From: Chloroflexota bacterium | GTDB lineage: Bacteria > Chloroflexota > Limnocylindria > Limnocylindrales > CSP1-4 | Direction of reading: 5' to 3' | Assembly (NCBI GenBank): GCA_016200675.1 | Contig: JACQEH010000213.1 | Span: 1 to 6,003 of the forward strand | Length of the DNA stretch: 6,003 bases | Shown here: positions 4,999-6,003 of the stretch, piece by piece | Layout of the letters: each line of letters opens with the position of its first letter | Numbering within the stretch: position 1 is the stretch's first letter | Notes under the pieces: generated by a model | What the model was told of the DNA's origin: nothing | Database searches by the model: none | What the model saw: the letters and a program-made list of their open reading frames with translations, nothing else | Program-made: the position numbers and the translations under genes

Positions 4999-6003
4999 CT
5001 AGGCCCGGACCGCTTCCTTGCGGCCGAAGATGCCGCCGAGGAGCGAGGACTTCTCGCCGGCCGCGGACGGTACGGACTCGGTGGGCTCGTGCCCCAGGAT
5101 CCGATCGGCCAGGAGGTCGAAGTCGGCCGTCACCTTCTCCTTCGGGAACATGTCGGTGACCGTCTGGCCTTCGTTGGCGGCGCGGACGAAGAGCATCCCG
5201 CCGCTCCGGATCTGGGCGACGGCCGGCATCCCGACCGCGGTCTCGATCTGCTTGATCGAGACGCCGCTGTTGGCCCGGTTGACGACGATCGCCAGGCGTT
5301 CCCGGACGCCCATCTCGGTGGCAACCTCGACGAGCTGGACGGCGGCCCGGATGGCCGGAAGGTCGGGCGTGACGGGGACGATGATCTTGTCGGCGATCCG
5401 GAAGATCGCCTGGTTGACCTCGCTGTAGGAGGGGTGGAGGTCGACGACGATGACGTCGATGCCCCAGCGGGCGGCGATGATCGCCTCGGCGACCCGGTCG
5501 GCGTCGAGGTGGGGCATCGTCAGGGGGCTCGAGACGAGGGCCACGACGCGGATGCCGGACTGGTGGACGCTGGCGATGTCGAGGATGCCCTCGGCCGGTC
5601 CGCCCTCCTCCTCGTCGAGCCAGGCGTCGGCAATCGTCCGGCCCGACTCCATGCCCAGGGACATGGTGACGTGACCGGTGACGGTGTCGGCATCGACGAG
5701 GAGGACGCGGCGGTGGCGGTGGTTCTGGAGGGACGTCGCGAGGTTCGTCGCGATGGTCGTCTTGCCGACGCCGCCCTTGGGGTTGAAGATGACGATGATC
5801 GGCGAGCGGGCGGCCCACTCGGCCTCGATGTGTCCGTGGGTCAGGACGGCATCGCCGGGTTGCTCGGCCGACATCTGGGCGCGGATGAGCATGGCCTCGA
5901 CGCGCCAGCGGAGGCCGTCGGGGGAGGCGGGCCGGAGGACGATCTCGTCGTCCGGTCCCAGGGCGACGCCGTCGCCGAGGGCCTCGGCCTGGGCGGCGTC
6001 GGC
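4999..6003 (-). CDS. CpaE/TadZ-like protein: degenerate receiver domain fused to ParA/MinD-type ATPase (5' truncated)
   Basis: The frame is open from the right edge to TAG at 4999-5001, giving 334 visible residues. Residues 1-40 look like the end of a response-regulator receiver fold: AEALGDG, then GPDDEIVLRPASPDGLRWRVEAM, matching the usual GADDxxxKPFSPxEL region. The conserved Lys before Pro is Arg here, so phosphotransfer is doubtful. A linker (about 41-66) leads to a MinD/ParA ATPase with deviant Walker A KGGVGKTT (76-83), the DAD of the Walker A' region (104-106), Walker B DVIVVD (183-188) and VNRANSG (241-247). The tail is SSLLGGIFGRKEAVRA. In characterised Tad systems such fusions (CpaE/TadZ) localise the pilus machine at the pole. 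An ATG exists at 5890-5892, but starting there would discard the receiver-like segment, so I treat the gene as entering from outside. No other tad genes are visible. A generic ParA-family protein is the alternative. Confidence 0.87.
   Translation of the reverse strand, partial: ADAAQAEALGDGVALGPDDEIVLRPASPDGLRWRVEAMLIRAQMSAEQPGDAVLTHGHIEAEWAARSPIIVIFNPKGGVGKTTIATNLATSLQNHRHRRVLLVDADTVTGHVTMSLGMESGRTIADAWLDEEEGGPAEGILDIASVHQSGIRVVALVSSPLTMPHLDADRVAEAIIAARWGIDVIVVDLHPSYSEVNQAIFRIADKIIVPVTPDLPAIRAAVQLVEVATEMGVRERLAIVVNRANSGVSIKQIETAVGMPAVAQIRSGGMLFVRAANEGQTVTDMFPKEKVTADFDLLADRILGHEPTESVPSAAGEKSSLLGGIFGRKEAVRA

Overview
The window is visibly GC-rich and carries five protein-coding genes, two of them cut by the window edges. 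Nearly every frame over the genes is open, as expected at high GC with G/C-ending codons. The gene content (an actinobacterial/Chloroflexota-flavoured acetyl-CoA synthetase, a receiver-ParA fusion of the CpaE/TadZ type, and a start codon placed directly after a -10-like box) suggests a high-GC Chloroflexota or Actinomycetota bacterium. I lean towards Chloroflexota, but this is inference and no rRNA or marker gene is present to confirm it.

Layout: (1) 1-549, plus strand: the effector-binding half of an IclR-family regulator whose DNA-binding half lies off the left edge. (2) 550-1242: about 690 bases with no credible gene. It holds an 11-bp tandem duplication, an array of about twelve 18-bp units, three copies of a CACC-N3-TGCAT motif, a small dyad, and a second GC-rich array ending just before the next gene. 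(3) 1243-2184, plus: a small-conductance-type (MscS) mechanosensitive channel, probably translated from a leaderless mRNA. (4) 2301-4256, plus: acetyl-CoA synthetase (acs), complete and with all catalytic motifs, followed 6 bases later by (5) 4263-4919, plus: an unrecognised 218-residue protein that is probably translationally coupled to acs. (6) 4949-4974: a 12-bp-stem hairpin between convergent transcription units. (7) 4999-6003, minus: a CpaE/TadZ-like P-loop ATPase with the tail of a degenerate receiver domain in front of it; it runs off the right edge.

How the genes relate: acs and the small downstream gene look like one transcription unit for acetate activation plus a protein of unknown role. 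The MscS channel (osmotic safety valve) and the CpaE-like ATPase (polar localisation or assembly of Tad-type pili in characterised relatives) have no visible functional link to acs. The IclR regulator could in principle control carbon-source genes, but nothing in the window ties it to acs. The least ordinary parts are the repeat-rich intergenic region and the acs-coupled unknown protein; I see no convincing new multi-gene system.
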